Notes under the pieces: model-generated | Told to the model about the DNA's origin: nothing | Seen by the model: only the letters and a program-made list of their open reading frames with translations | Database searches by the model: none | Shown here: one piece after another, positions 1-8,201 of the stretch | How the letters are laid out: each line of letters starts with the position of its first letter | How positions within the stretch are numbered: the first letter of the stretch is position 1 | Made by a program: the position numbers and the translations under genes | DNA from: CAITWD01 sp963727285 | Lineage (GTDB): Bacteria > Actinomycetota > Thermoleophilia > Miltoncostaeales > Miltoncostaeaceae | Assembly (NCBI GenBank): GCA_963727285.1 | Contig: CAVSFF010000009.1 | Span: forward strand, 1,054,001 to 1,118,000 | Reading direction: 5' to 3' | Length of the DNA stretch: 64,000 bases

Positions 1-241
1 CGCGATAGGTGGAGGTGATCGGATCGGTCGGACGCAGTCCGAACACGGATCCGACGACGGCCGCCTCTTCGCCGATGGCCAGGTGGAGGAACCCGCCGAT
101 GTTGCCGCGCATGTATTCCTCGGCGGCGCGTTCTTCGAAGACGCGGATCAGGTGCATGACCGTGAACATCTGGCGCATGAGGCCGGGGTCGGCACTCACG
201 GGACCCGCCGTCTGCTGGCCTACCGAGCCGTCGTCAGCCAT
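1..241 (-). CDS. pdhA: Pyruvate dehydrogenase E1 alpha subunit (N-terminal part, cut by window edge)
   Basis: The minus strand gives about 80 codons from an ATG at 241 and is still open at the window edge. The peptide contains MHLIRVFEERAAEEYMRG, then GGFLHLAIGEEAAVVG and LRPTDPITSTYR, the typical N-terminal thiamine-diphosphate domain of E1 alpha subunits of pyruvate or branched-chain 2-oxoacid dehydrogenases. A GGAGGA ribosome site lies 5-6 nt before the ATG. The family decarboxylates 2-oxo acids and passes the acyl group to the lipoyl E2 subunit; lipA at 31.4-32.5 kb would supply the lipoate. The sequence seen cannot separate pyruvate from acetoin or branched-chain specificity. The protein continues to the left of the window. 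Confidence 0.85.
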   Translation of the reverse strand, partial: MADDGSVGQQTAGPVSADPGLMRQMFTVMHLIRVFEERAAEEYMRGNIGGFLHLAIGEEAAVVGSVFGLRPTDPITSTYR

Positions 242-294
242 CGAGTCCTCCGAAGCAGGATGCGTGCGAACCGGATTCTCGCACCTTTGCCCGC

Positions 295-831
295 CTAGTC
301 GCCGTCGGGGACGCTCCCGTCAACCCCGGGGAGGTCGAGGTGCCGCTCCACGAGCGTGACGTCGCGCCAGCGGCCACCGAGAGTCGCGTGGCTGTGGTGG
401 GTGCCGACCGTGCGGAACCCGTGCGCGTGGGCGAGCCGCAGACCCGCCGGATTGTCGGCGAGGATCATCCCGACGAGCTTCCAGTAGCCGTAGGCCGGTG
501 CGGCCTGCAGCAGGTGTTCCAGCAGTTCGCTGCCCACTCCCAGTCCCCGGGCGTCCCTGGCGACGTAGACGGTGTATTCGGCGACGCCCGCGTACCAGGG
601 CCGGTGGGAGAACGGGGCCAGCGCCGACCAGCCGAGCCGGCGTCCGTCACGATCGGCGCAGAACACCGGTGCGTTTGCGGGCCGTGCCCCGAGCCAGGCC
701 TGGCGTTCGGTGGCCGTATGCGGTCCGGTCGCGAAGGTCGCGTTGCCGTCGGCGATGCCTTCGTCGTAGATGCGGCCGATAAAGGCGGCATCGTCGGGTC
801 CGGCGATATGGATCTTCAGCGGCTCAGGCAC
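295..831 (-). CDS. GNAT N-acetyltransferase, phosphinothricin acetyltransferase-like
   Basis: A 178-residue single-domain protein. The acetyl-CoA binding signature VARDARGLGVGSELLEHLL (about residues 90-108) matches the RGxGxG loop of the GNAT fold. The C-terminal part, with VGMILADNPAGLRLAHAHGF followed by GTHHSHATLGGRWRDV, resembles the Pat/Bar subgroup that acetylates phosphinothricin-like or methionine sulfoximine substrates. The substrate here is unknown. The gene starts with GTG at 831 and lies 53 bp upstream of pdhA on the same strand. A TACCAT hexamer at 851-856 (minus strand) could drive it with a short leader. The sulfurtransferase gene diverges from it. Confidence 0.8.
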   Translation of the reverse strand: MPEPLKIHIAGPDDAAFIGRIYDEGIADGNATFATGPHTATERQAWLGARPANAPVFCADRDGRRLGWSALAPFSHRPWYAGVAEYTVYVARDARGLGVGSELLEHLLQAAPAYGYWKLVGMILADNPAGLRLAHAHGFRTVGTHHSHATLGGRWRDVTLVERHLDLPGVDGSVPDGD

Positions 832-950
832 GGCATTTCACTCGTGTGGCATGGTACCCGCGTACGCGCCGCAGAGTCGCCCGGCTGCCCCGGATCCGAA
901 CGGGGCCACGCGTGCCGGAGGCCGCGGACCCCCCGACGCCAGGAACCGGA

Positions 951-1838
951 ATGCCCGCACCGTACGACACCGATCCCAAGCTTGCCGCCTACGCCCACCC
1001 GGAGCGGCTCGTGACGACGCAGTGGCTTGCCGAGCATGCCGGCGATCCCGGGCTCGTGATCGCCGAGTCCGACGAGGACGTGCTGCTCTACGACACCGGG
1101 CACATCCCGGGCGCGGTCAAGATCGACTGGCACGCCGATCTCAACGACCCGGTGACGCGGGACTACGTCGATTCCGAGGGTTTTGCGCGCTTGATGTCCG
1201 CGAAGGGGATCTCCCGCGACACGACGATCGTGTTCTACGGCGACAACTTCAACTGGTGGGCCGCGTACGCCCTGTGGGTGTGCAGCCTGTTCGGGCACGG
1301 CGACGTGCGGTTGCTCGACGGCGGGCGCCAGCGCTGGATCGCCGAGGGGCGGCCGCTCGTGACCGAGGTCCCGACACCCGACCCGGTCGACTACCCGGTC
1401 GTCCCGCGCGACGACGCCACGATCCGGGCCTTCAAGGACGATGTGCTGGCCCACATCGGCAACGGGCCGCTGGTCGATGTGCGATCACCGGGCGAATACC
1501 GCGGCGAGCTCACCCACATGGCCGACTATCCCCAGGAGGGCGCATTGCGCGCGGGGCACATCCCGACGGCGCAAAACGTTCCCTGGCGTCGCGCGGCCAA
1601 TGAGGACGGAACGTTCCGCGATGTCGGCGAGCTGCAGGCGATCTATCTCGAGGAGCTCGGGATCGCGCCCGGCGACGATGTTGTCGCGTATTGCCGGATC
1701 GGCGAACGCTCGAGTCATACATGGTTCGTGCTGACGCACCTGCTGGGGCTCCCGAATGTCCGCAACTACGACGGGTCGTGGGTCGAGTGGGGCAATGCCG
1801 TGCGGGTACCGATCGAGCGCCCGGGGTCGGGGCAGTAG
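951..1838 (+). CDS. Thiosulfate-type sulfurtransferase (tandem rhodanese)
   Basis: A 295-residue protein with two rhodanese domains. The N-terminal one (about 20-135) is inactive-looking. The C-terminal one (about 150-285) carries the catalytic Cys248 in AYCRIGERSSHTWF, nearly identical to the loop of actinobacterial CysA2/SseA-type sulfurtransferases. It would take sulfane sulfur from thiosulfate or 3-mercaptopyruvate and pass it to an acceptor. An AGGA ribosome site at 941-944 supports the ATG at 951; an open frame continues upstream to 846 but shows no family similarity. The stop is followed 2 nt later by sufE, and mog follows that, so a sulfur-transfer and molybdenum-cofactor operon is likely. 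Confidence 0.9.
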   Translation: MPAPYDTDPKLAAYAHPERLVTTQWLAEHAGDPGLVIAESDEDVLLYDTGHIPGAVKIDWHADLNDPVTRDYVDSEGFARLMSAKGISRDTTIVFYGDNFNWWAAYALWVCSLFGHGDVRLLDGGRQRWIAEGRPLVTEVPTPDPVDYPVVPRDDATIRAFKDDVLAHIGNGPLVDVRSPGEYRGELTHMADYPQEGALRAGHIPTAQNVPWRRAANEDGTFRDVGELQAIYLEELGIAPGDDVVAYCRIGERSSHTWFVLTHLLGLPNVRNYDGSWVEWGNAVRVPIERPGSGQ

Positions 1839-1840
1839 CC

Positions 1841-2266
1841 ATGCTCCCGCCCGAGCTCGAGGAGATCGTCGAGGATTTTCGTCTGTCGCCGAAGCAGATG
1901 CGATTGCAGATGCTGCTGGACTACTCCCGCAGCCTGCCGGCGCTCCCGGCGCGCTACGTCGACGCCCATGAGACGCTCGAGCGGGTAGAGGAGTGCCAGA
2001 CCCCCTTCTTCGTGGCGGCGGAGCTCGAGGGGGACCGGGTGCACCTGTTCTTCGACGCGCCGCCCGAAGCGCCGACGACGCGCGGGTACGCCGGCATCCT
2101 GGCGGCGGGCCTTGACGGCGCGACGATCGAGCAGGTGCTTGAGACACCGCCGGATTTCGCCATGTCGATGGGGTTGGGAGAGCTCGTGTCGCCCCTGCGC
2201 CTGCGCGGAATGAGCGCCATCCTCGCGCGGATCAAGCGCCAAGTCGTCGCCCTGAGCCAGGGGTAG
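1841..2266 (+). CDS. sufE: SufE-family sulfur acceptor protein
   Basis: A 141-residue protein of usual SufE length. The sulfur-accepting cysteine is Cys52 in VEECQTPFF, corresponding to the E-C-Q/G-C-Q loop of SufE. The preceding LxxYSRSLPALP and the later ETPPDFAMSMGLGELVSPLRLRGM segment also fit the family. SufE proteins relay persulfide sulfur to cysteine desulfurase partners for Fe-S assembly. No sufBCDS genes are in the window. Placement 2 nt after the sulfurtransferase suggests the two form a sulfur relay, a common actinobacterial arrangement. The ATG at 1841 is chosen because the family similarity begins there; the open frame extends further upstream inside the previous gene. Confidence 0.88.
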   Translation: MLPPELEEIVEDFRLSPKQMRLQMLLDYSRSLPALPARYVDAHETLERVEECQTPFFVAAELEGDRVHLFFDAPPEAPTTRGYAGILAAGLDGATIEQVLETPPDFAMSMGLGELVSPLRLRGMSAILARIKRQVVALSQG

Positions 2267-2270
2267 CGCG

Positions 2271-2795
2271 ATGGCCGACCCGCCACGGATCGGCATCCTG
2301 ACGGTCTCCGACCGCGCTGCGGCGGGCGTCTATGAGGACCGCGGTGGCCCCGCCGTGCGCGCGGTGCTCGACGCCACGCTCGACGGTCCGTGGGTCGCGG
2401 TCACCCGCATCGTCTCCGATGATCTCGAGGACATCCGGGGGGCGCTGGTGACGCTCGTCGACGCGGATGGCTGTGCGCTCGTGCTGACGACCGGGGGGAC
2501 CGGCCCCGCACCCCGCGACGTGACGCCCGAGGCGACCCGCGCCGTCTGCGACCGGGAGCTGCCCGGCTTCGGGGAGGCGATGCGCGCCGTGTCGCGTGCC
2601 GGCGTACCGACGGCAATCTTGTCCCGTCAGACGGCCGGAGTGCGCGGTGCCGCGCTGATCGTCAATCTGCCGGGCTCACCCGGCGGCGCGGTCGAGTGCC
2701 TCCAGGCCGTGCTGCCGGCGGCGGCCCACGGCGTCGCCGTCGTCGGCGGCCCGCGGCTGTCGTTGATTGGCGGCGGCGGGGATCCGCATCAGTAA
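2271..2795 (+). CDS. mog: Molybdopterin adenylyltransferase / MoaB-Mog family protein
   Basis: A 174-residue single MoCF-biosynthesis domain. Diagnostic motifs are TTGGTGPAPRDVTPEAT (about 76-92) and NLPGSPGGAVECL near residue 140, which bind molybdopterin in the MogA/MoaB fold. The enzyme would adenylate molybdopterin before molybdenum insertion. Mog and MoaB orthologues are hard to tell apart by eye; LPGFGEAMRAVS precedes the second motif as in both. It starts 4 nt after sufE and looks cotranscribed with the sulfur-transfer pair; molybdopterin synthesis itself needs persulfide sulfur, which makes the grouping sensible. No other molybdenum-cofactor gene is in the window. Confidence 0.88.
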   Translation: MADPPRIGILTVSDRAAAGVYEDRGGPAVRAVLDATLDGPWVAVTRIVSDDLEDIRGALVTLVDADGCALVLTTGGTGPAPRDVTPEATRAVCDRELPGFGEAMRAVSRAGVPTAILSRQTAGVRGAALIVNLPGSPGGAVECLQAVLPAAAHGVAVVGGPRLSLIGGGGDPHQ

Positions 2796-2868
2796 GCGGG
2801 GAATATGAAGATCCCGCGAGCCCGATGAAGGGCACGTGAATTTGCCCCGCACGGTCCGCACTGCGCGC

Positions 2869-2881
2869 TACGTTTCACGTC
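2869..2881 (+). promoter_or_regulatory. Candidate leaderless promoter (-10 TACGTT)
   Basis: TACGTT at 2869-2874 ends 7 nt before the ATG of the response regulator. No Shine-Dalgarno sequence is present, so the transcript probably begins at or next to the start codon. Confidence 0.5.
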
Positions 2882-3577
2882 ATGGCTGAACGCATCATGG
2901 TGGTCGAAGACGAGCAGGCAATCCGCGCGGTGATCGAGTTCGCACTCAAGGACGCCGGTTTTGACGTGATCGCCGTCGCCCGCGGCGATGACGCGCTGCG
3001 GGTGATCGGTGAGGAGCAGATCGATCTGGTCGTGCTCGACCTGATGCTTCCGGGAGTCGACGGGCTCGAGGTCTGCAAGCAGATCCGGGCCGACCGTGTG
3101 ACCCCGATTATCATCCTGTCCGCGCGCAGCGAGGAGCTCGACAAGGTCCTCGGCCTCGAGCTGGGTGCGGACGACTACGTCACCAAGCCCTTCTCGCCGC
3201 GGGAGCTCGTCTCGCGCGTGCGTGCCAACCTGCGACGCATCCGGACGGAACCGGAACGCGGCCAGCTCCTGCGTGCCGACGACCTGGAGATCGATCCCGT
3301 CGCCCGGACGGTCGTCCGCGACGGCGAGGAGATCTATCTGACCTTCAGCGAGTTCGAGATCCTCCACAAGCTGGCATCGGCCCCGCGGCGGGTCTTCACG
3401 CGCGAGGAGCTGATGAACCACCTGTGGCAGGGGTCGTTCTTCGGCGACCTGCGCAGTGTCGACGTCCACGTGCGCCACCTGCGCCAGAAGGTCGAAGCGG
3501 ATCCGGCGAACCCGACGCTGATCCGGACCGTACGCGGCGTCGGGTACGCATTCGGAGCCGACGTCACCCGCACGTGA
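2882..3577 (+). CDS. OmpR/PhoB-family response regulator
   Basis: A 231-residue two-domain regulator. The receiver domain (1-120) has the acidic pair Asp10-Glu11, phospho-acceptor Asp53 in VVLDLMLPGVDG and the conserved Lys102 in YVTKPF. The C-terminal winged helix (about 130-228) has the OmpR-type signatures LTFSEFEILHKLA and SVDVHVRHLRQKVE, ending in IRTVRGVGYAF. It is encoded immediately before, and overlaps by 4 bp, a PhoR-like histidine kinase. The pair resembles the PhoR-PhoB/RegX3-SenX3 or MtrAB groups by architecture, but no phosphate genes are nearby, so the stimulus is unknown. Confidence 0.93.
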   Translation: MAERIMVVEDEQAIRAVIEFALKDAGFDVIAVARGDDALRVIGEEQIDLVVLDLMLPGVDGLEVCKQIRADRVTPIIILSARSEELDKVLGLELGADDYVTKPFSPRELVSRVRANLRRIRTEPERGQLLRADDLEIDPVARTVVRDGEEIYLTFSEFEILHKLASAPRRVFTREELMNHLWQGSFFGDLRSVDVHVRHLRQKVEADPANPTLIRTVRGVGYAFGADVTRT

Positions 3578-5409
3578 GGCGCCGGTTGCGGCGACGCCCC
3601 GGACTCCAGGTCTGGCTCGTCGCGATTCTGATTGCGGTCGGTGCGCTGGCGAGCCTCGCGGTGGTGCTGTCGATCGTGCCGACGTTCGAGTCGAGCCTGC
3701 GGGACGCCCGTGCCAGCGCCACGGCGAAGGAACTGGCGACGGAGCTCTCGGATCAGCTCAATCAGATGTCACTGCCGACCCCGGACTCGCGAGAGGCCCT
3801 GACGGCCAGCGCGAACAAGATCAGCAGCGCGGTCGAGGCGCAGGTCCGGGTGACCGACCTCGGTGCCACGCCGGCGCTCTCCGGCGGTTCGATCGGCTGC
3901 TGCAAGCTGCTCAACCAACTGCACAGCGAATACGGCGCACAGCTCCCGACCGACCGACCGTTCGAGGCCGACGGAAACCGGGTCGTCTACGCGCGGTACC
4001 TCCAGCCGGGCGAGCTCGAGCCGTTCGGGCAGACGCACGCGGTCGTCGTCGAGGCCGCGACCGAGATCCGGGGAATCTCCGGTGACCAGTTGGCGACGAT
4101 CCAGGCACGGCTGATTCTTGCGGTCGCGGCGGTGCTCACGCTCGCGGCGCTCACCGGCTACGGCCTGAGCCTGCTCGTCGGCCGGCGGATCTCGGTTCTG
4201 GCATCGACCGCGGCGTCCCTCGCCCGCGGGGATCTGCACGCCCGCGCCCCTAGCCAGCGGATCCGTGAGTTCGCCGTCCTCGGAGACAGTCTCAACCGCA
4301 TGGCGGGCCGCATCGAAGAGCAGGTCGACGAGATCACCAGCGAGCGTGACCGTGCGCGCGTGCTGATTTCGTCACTGGTCGAGGGCGTGATCTCGGTCAG
4401 CGACCGTGGCCAGGTCATGCTGATCAATCCCGCGGCGCGCCGGCTTCTCGGCCTCGAGCGCGCCTACGGGATCGACGAACTTGCGGACCTGCCGGCGCCG
4501 ATCGGCGCCGCGATCCGGGATGCGACACCCATCGCCGTCGACGACGTCCACGACACGGAGATCGTGCTCGCTGACGGCACCGAATTGCAGCTGGCCATCG
4601 CCCCGGTGGCGGACCCGGTCGCCGGCGTGGTGATCACCATGCGGGACATCACCGGCCAGCGGCGCCTCGAGCGCGCGCGGCGCGATCTGGTCGCAAACGT
4701 CTCCCATGAGCTCAAGACGCCGCTGGCGGCGATCAAAGGACTGCTCGAGCTCCTTCAGGGCGGCCGCGTCGACGACGAGCACCAGCGGCAGTTCCTCGCC
4801 TTGATGGAGGTCGAGAGCGACCGTCTCGAGCGCCTTGTCGAGGAACAGCTGCAATTGGCGCGGCTCGACAGCGGTGCGCTGCCGTTGGAGCGGGAGGAGC
4901 TCGACCTCGACGCCCTCGCCGACGGCGTCGTCGCCTCGCGGCGGCCGCTCGCCGAAGCTGCCGGCATCGACTTGAGTGCGCACAACGACGGTGTGACGAC
5001 GGTCACGGCGGATGCCGCGCGGATCGAGCAGATTCTGCTGATCCTGCTCGACAACGCGCTGCGGCACACGCCGGACGGGGGCGCGATCGTAGTCAGTGCC
5101 CGGCGTACCGACGCCGACGCGCAGCTCGAGGTGTCCGATACCGGCGAGGGCATCCCCGCCGACGAGCAGCCGTTCGTCTTCGACCGCTTCTATCGCGGCG
5201 ATCCCAGCCGTGAGGGGCGGAGCGCGGGGCTGGGACTGGCGATCGCCCGCGGCTTGGCCGAAGCACATGGCGGGCGGATCGAGCTCGTCTCGATGCCGGG
5301 CGTCGGCAGCACGTTCACCTTGCACCTCCCCGTCGTCCCGGATGCACCACACCCCGTGCCGTCGCCCGAACCGACGGCGTCCGACGACGCCGGCCCCGCG
5401 GACGCCTGA
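3574..5409 (+). CDS. Membrane sensor histidine kinase, PhoR-like
   Basis: A 611-residue kinase starting with GTG at 3574, where GTGA overlaps the regulator stop. Order of domains: transmembrane helix about 12-36; an extracytoplasmic sensor of about 140 residues containing a vicinal Cys pair (GSIGCCKLL); second transmembrane helix about 177-200; HAMP; a PAS-like segment (DRGQVMLINPAARRLLG); HisKA with phospho-His378 in NVSHELKTPLAAI; and a HATPase with N box LLDNALRHTPDGG and G boxes SDTGEGIP and GLGLAIARG. The C-terminal tail is Pro/Ala rich. The cysteine pair in the sensor could be redox-active, but that is speculation. Confidence 0.93.
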   Translation: MRRRLRRRPGLQVWLVAILIAVGALASLAVVLSIVPTFESSLRDARASATAKELATELSDQLNQMSLPTPDSREALTASANKISSAVEAQVRVTDLGATPALSGGSIGCCKLLNQLHSEYGAQLPTDRPFEADGNRVVYARYLQPGELEPFGQTHAVVVEAATEIRGISGDQLATIQARLILAVAAVLTLAALTGYGLSLLVGRRISVLASTAASLARGDLHARAPSQRIREFAVLGDSLNRMAGRIEEQVDEITSERDRARVLISSLVEGVISVSDRGQVMLINPAARRLLGLERAYGIDELADLPAPIGAAIRDATPIAVDDVHDTEIVLADGTELQLAIAPVADPVAGVVITMRDITGQRRLERARRDLVANVSHELKTPLAAIKGLLELLQGGRVDDEHQRQFLALMEVESDRLERLVEEQLQLARLDSGALPLEREELDLDALADGVVASRRPLAEAAGIDLSAHNDGVTTVTADAARIEQILLILLDNALRHTPDGGAIVVSARRTDADAQLEVSDTGEGIPADEQPFVFDRFYRGDPSREGRSAGLGLAIARGLAEAHGGRIELVSMPGVGSTFTLHLPVVPDAPHPVPSPEPTASDDAGPADA

Positions 5410-5440
5410 GCGGGCACGCGGGCGGGTCCGCCGGACCCGG

Positions 5441-5452
5441 TAGCCTACGTCC
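5441..5452 (+). promoter_or_regulatory. Candidate leaderless promoter (-10 TAGCCT)
   Basis: TAGCCT at 5441-5446 ends 6 nt before the GTG start of the SDR gene; there is no ribosome-binding sequence between them. Confidence 0.45.
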
Positions 5453-6310
5453 GTGACGACTCCCACCGTGCTTGTGACCGGTGCCGGCCGCGGGATCGGC
5501 CGTGCAACCGTCGAGGGATTCCTCGCGGCGGGTTGGCAGGCGGTCGCCGGCGTCCGCGATGTGGCCGCTGCCCGGTCGGCCTATGCCCCGCATCCCCGTC
5601 TGACGATCGTCGAGCTCGACGTCGGCGACCGCGCGAGCATCGCCGCGGGTGCCGCAGCGGCACAGGATGTGGCGGGGGGTGCGCTCGCCTGCGTGGTGCC
5701 CAATGCCGGCTACGCGGTCATGGGTGCCGCCGAGGATGTCGACCTCGACGTGGTGCGGCGGATGTTCGAGGTGAACCTGTTCGGCAATGCCGACGTCGTC
5801 CAGCATGTGCTGCCGGCGATGCGCGAGGCCGGGCGCGGGTCCATCGTCTGCACCTCGTCGATCGGCGCGCGGCTCTCCAACCCCCTGCTGGGCATGTACC
5901 ACGCCAGCAAGTACGGGATGATGGCGTGGGCCGAGGCCATGCGCCTCGAGCTCGCGCCCTTCGGCGTTCGGGTCCACGTTGTCGAGCCGGGAATGGTCAA
6001 CACCGAGTTTCCGGCCGCGACGACGGCGACCGGGGCGGTGTCCCGCGGAGAGGGCCCGTACGTCCCCCTGCTCGGTGAACTGCGCACCGGCTTCCGCAGC
6101 TGGCGCGAGCAGCTCGGGGTCGGGGCCGAGGATGTCGCCGCGGCGATCATCGCGATCGCGCTCGACGACGACGCCCCGTTCTGCACGCCGGTCGGGCCGG
6201 ACGCCGTCCAGATGACCGCCGCCCGCGCGGAGCTGGACGACGATGAGTTCCAAGCCTGGCAGATGCGGTTCCTCGGCATCAGCTGGGGACAGGGCACCGC
6301 GACGCCGTGA
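5453..6310 (+). CDS. Short-chain dehydrogenase/reductase (SDR)
   Basis: A 285-residue classical SDR. The cofactor loop is TGAGRGIGRATVEGF at about residues 8-22, the structural NAG-type motif is PNAGYAVMGAAED, the catalytic Ser is in CTSSIGARLSNP, and the YxxxK motif is YHASKYGMMAWAEAMRLEL. This set predicts an NAD(P)-dependent oxidoreductase of unknown substrate. The GTG start is supported by the closely placed -10 element. It overlaps the glycerate kinase gene by 4 bp and is probably cotranscribed with it, but nothing in the sequence ties its substrate to glycerate. Confidence 0.88.
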   Translation: MTTPTVLVTGAGRGIGRATVEGFLAAGWQAVAGVRDVAAARSAYAPHPRLTIVELDVGDRASIAAGAAAAQDVAGGALACVVPNAGYAVMGAAEDVDLDVVRRMFEVNLFGNADVVQHVLPAMREAGRGSIVCTSSIGARLSNPLLGMYHASKYGMMAWAEAMRLELAPFGVRVHVVEPGMVNTEFPAATTATGAVSRGEGPYVPLLGELRTGFRSWREQLGVGAEDVAAAIIAIALDDDAPFCTPVGPDAVQMTAARAELDDDEFQAWQMRFLGISWGQGTATP

Positions 6311-7449
6311 TCGGCCCGGTCGTGGTCGCGCCTGCAGCATTCAAGGGGGCGCTGTCGGCCGCCGCCGCCGCCCGGGCGCTGGCCGCCGGCCTGCAGCTCG
6401 CGGCGACGGGGGCCGAGGTTCGCGTCGTGCCCGTCGCGGACGGCGGCGAAGGGACGCTCGACGCACTGGTGGCGGCACGCGCGGGACGGCGACGGTCGAC
6501 GCTGGTCGCCGATCCCCTCGGCCGCCCGATCGATGCCGCCATCGGGGAGCTGCCCGGCCACACGTGCGTCGTCGAGCTTGCGCAGGCGTCCGGCTTCGAG
6601 CGGCTCGCGCCCGACGAGCGGGATCCGGAGCGGACCTCGACCTACGGCACGGGCGAACAGCTGCGGATGGCGCTCGACCTCGGTGCCGAGCGCCTGATCA
6701 TCGGGCTCGGGGGCAGCGCGACCAACGACGGCGCGATGGGCCTCGCCCGCGCCCTCGGGGTCCGCTTCCTGGACGACCGGGGCCGTGTCCTGGCGGGTGT
6801 CGGCGCCGACCTCGCGCGCGTACGCGAGGTCGACCTCTCCGGGCGGGATCCCCGGCTCGACGGTGTCGAGATCCGCATCGCGTGCGACGTGACCAACGCC
6901 TTCTCGGGTGCGGACGGTGCGGCGTATGTCTTCAGTCCCCAGAAAGGTGCCGATGCCGCCGCTGTCGCACGACTCGATGCGGGTCTGGCGCACTACGCCG
7001 GGGTGCTCCGGGACGCGACCGGGGTCGATGTCGCCGCGCTTCCCGGCGCCGGGGCCGCCGGCGGCGCAGCGGGTGGTCTCGTCGCGCTGATCGGAGGATC
7101 GCTGACGCCGGGGGCCGCGCTGGTCCTCGACGCCGCCGGTCTGGACGGACAGCTGGCGGGCGCCGAGCTCTGCATCACCGGAGAAGGGCGGTTGGACGCG
7201 CAGTCGCTGTCCGGCAAAGCGGTGCCCGCGGTCGCGGCGGCCGCGGGCCGGGCCGGCGTTCCCTGCATCGCGGTCTGCGGGTCGCTGGACCTTCTGCCGG
7301 GAATGATTCGCCGGGCAGGACTGGCCGCCGCGTTTCCGATCAATCGCCTGCTGGTGCCGGAGCCGGATGCACTCGAGGCCACCGAGACCAATCTCGCCGC
7401 AATGGGCGCCGCCCTCGGCGGCCTGTGGCAGGCGGCGCGCCCCGCTTAG
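6307..7449 (+). CDS. Glycerate kinase (GarK/GlxK family)
   Basis: A 380-residue protein of the family that phosphorylates D-glycerate with ATP. Motifs: APAAFKGALSAAAAARAL near the N terminus, VADGGEGTLDAL, the GLGGSATNDGAMGLARALG glycine loop at about 133-151, and ITGEGRLDAQSLSGKAV in the C-terminal domain. Family members generally make 2-phosphoglycerate. It starts with GTG overlapping the SDR stop and ends convergently, overlapping the phosphatase gene by 4 bp. The next two genes make and dephosphorylate glucosyl-3-phosphoglycerate, so this kinase may recycle glycerate released from glucosylglycerate; that link is inferred. Confidence 0.9.
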   Translation: MIGPVVVAPAAFKGALSAAAAARALAAGLQLAATGAEVRVVPVADGGEGTLDALVAARAGRRRSTLVADPLGRPIDAAIGELPGHTCVVELAQASGFERLAPDERDPERTSTYGTGEQLRMALDLGAERLIIGLGGSATNDGAMGLARALGVRFLDDRGRVLAGVGADLARVREVDLSGRDPRLDGVEIRIACDVTNAFSGADGAAYVFSPQKGADAAAVARLDAGLAHYAGVLRDATGVDVAALPGAGAAGGAAGGLVALIGGSLTPGAALVLDAAGLDGQLAGAELCITGEGRLDAQSLSGKAVPAVAAAAGRAGVPCIAVCGSLDLLPGMIRRAGLAAAFPINRLLVPEPDALEATETNLAAMGAALGGLWQAARPA

Positions 7450-8201
7450 CGGTCCTGGCGCCCCAGCCAGGCGCGCACGGCTTCGAGCACGCCTTCGCCG
7501 TTCGCGCCGGCCGTGATCCACGAGGCCCGTGCGGCAAGGGCCGGATCGGCATCGGCGCCGTTGTGGACGAGCGCGAACGTGCCCACGACGTCGCCCATCG
7601 CCATGTCTTCCCCCGAATCGCCGATTGCCAGGCACGCGACGGGGTCGAATCCGTGCCGGTCGACGTGTACCGCAACCGCGGCAGCCTTGCTGGCGAGGGT
7701 CGGGAGCACGTGAAACACATGCACCTCGCCCGGGCCGATTCGGCCATTGTCGGCGAAGCGCAAGGCGCCGTCGCTGAACTGACGTACCCACTCGGCGGTG
7801 TCGGATCCGGCAATGCCCCGCAGGCAGTGGCTGCCTTCGCGCCCCCAGATCGCGCCCGGGTGGATCTCCAGGTCCGGCTCGCGGTCGAGGAGCGCGTCGA
7901 TGATGCCGGTGGCGGTCACCGCGTCGATCACCGACTGTCCCGGGGCGGTCGGGTATCCGGCCTCGAGCGCGCCGAGTTCGGCCAGGACCGAGTGGGCGCC
8001 GAGCACGCGGCCGATCGTCTCAAGCCGGAGCCGACTTCTCCCGCTGACGAACACGTACGGGACACCGGCATCGCCCAACTCCAACAGGGCCCGGATCGAC
8101 GAGGCATCCGGAGCACCCGTGCCCGCGCGCAGTACCGATCCGCCGCCCCCGAGCAGCGTCCCGTCCAGATCGATGTAGCAGCAGCCCCGCTCAGGCGACA
8201 C
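7446..8201 (-). CDS. HAD-superfamily phosphatase, mannosyl/glucosyl-3-phosphoglycerate phosphatase-like
   Basis: A 251-residue HAD-IIB phosphatase. Motif I is CYIDLDGTLLGGGG near residue 8, motif II is VFVSGRSRLR, and motifs III/IV are represented by LASKAAAVAVHV and CLAIGDSGEDMAM. The cap and length resemble mannosyl-3-phosphoglycerate phosphatases. It overlaps gpgS by 11 bp on the same strand. It most probably removes the phosphate from glucosyl-3-phosphoglycerate to give glucosylglycerate, a compatible solute and precursor of methylglucose polysaccharides. The usual actinobacterial GpgP belongs to the histidine-phosphatase superfamily, so a HAD enzyme paired with GpgS is the less common combination. 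Confidence 0.82.
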   Translation of the reverse strand: MSPERGCCYIDLDGTLLGGGGSVLRAGTGAPDASSIRALLELGDAGVPYVFVSGRSRLRLETIGRVLGAHSVLAELGALEAGYPTAPGQSVIDAVTATGIIDALLDREPDLEIHPGAIWGREGSHCLRGIAGSDTAEWVRQFSDGALRFADNGRIGPGEVHVFHVLPTLASKAAAVAVHVDRHGFDPVACLAIGDSGEDMAMGDVVGTFALVHNGADADPALAARASWITAGANGEGVLEAVRAWLGRQDR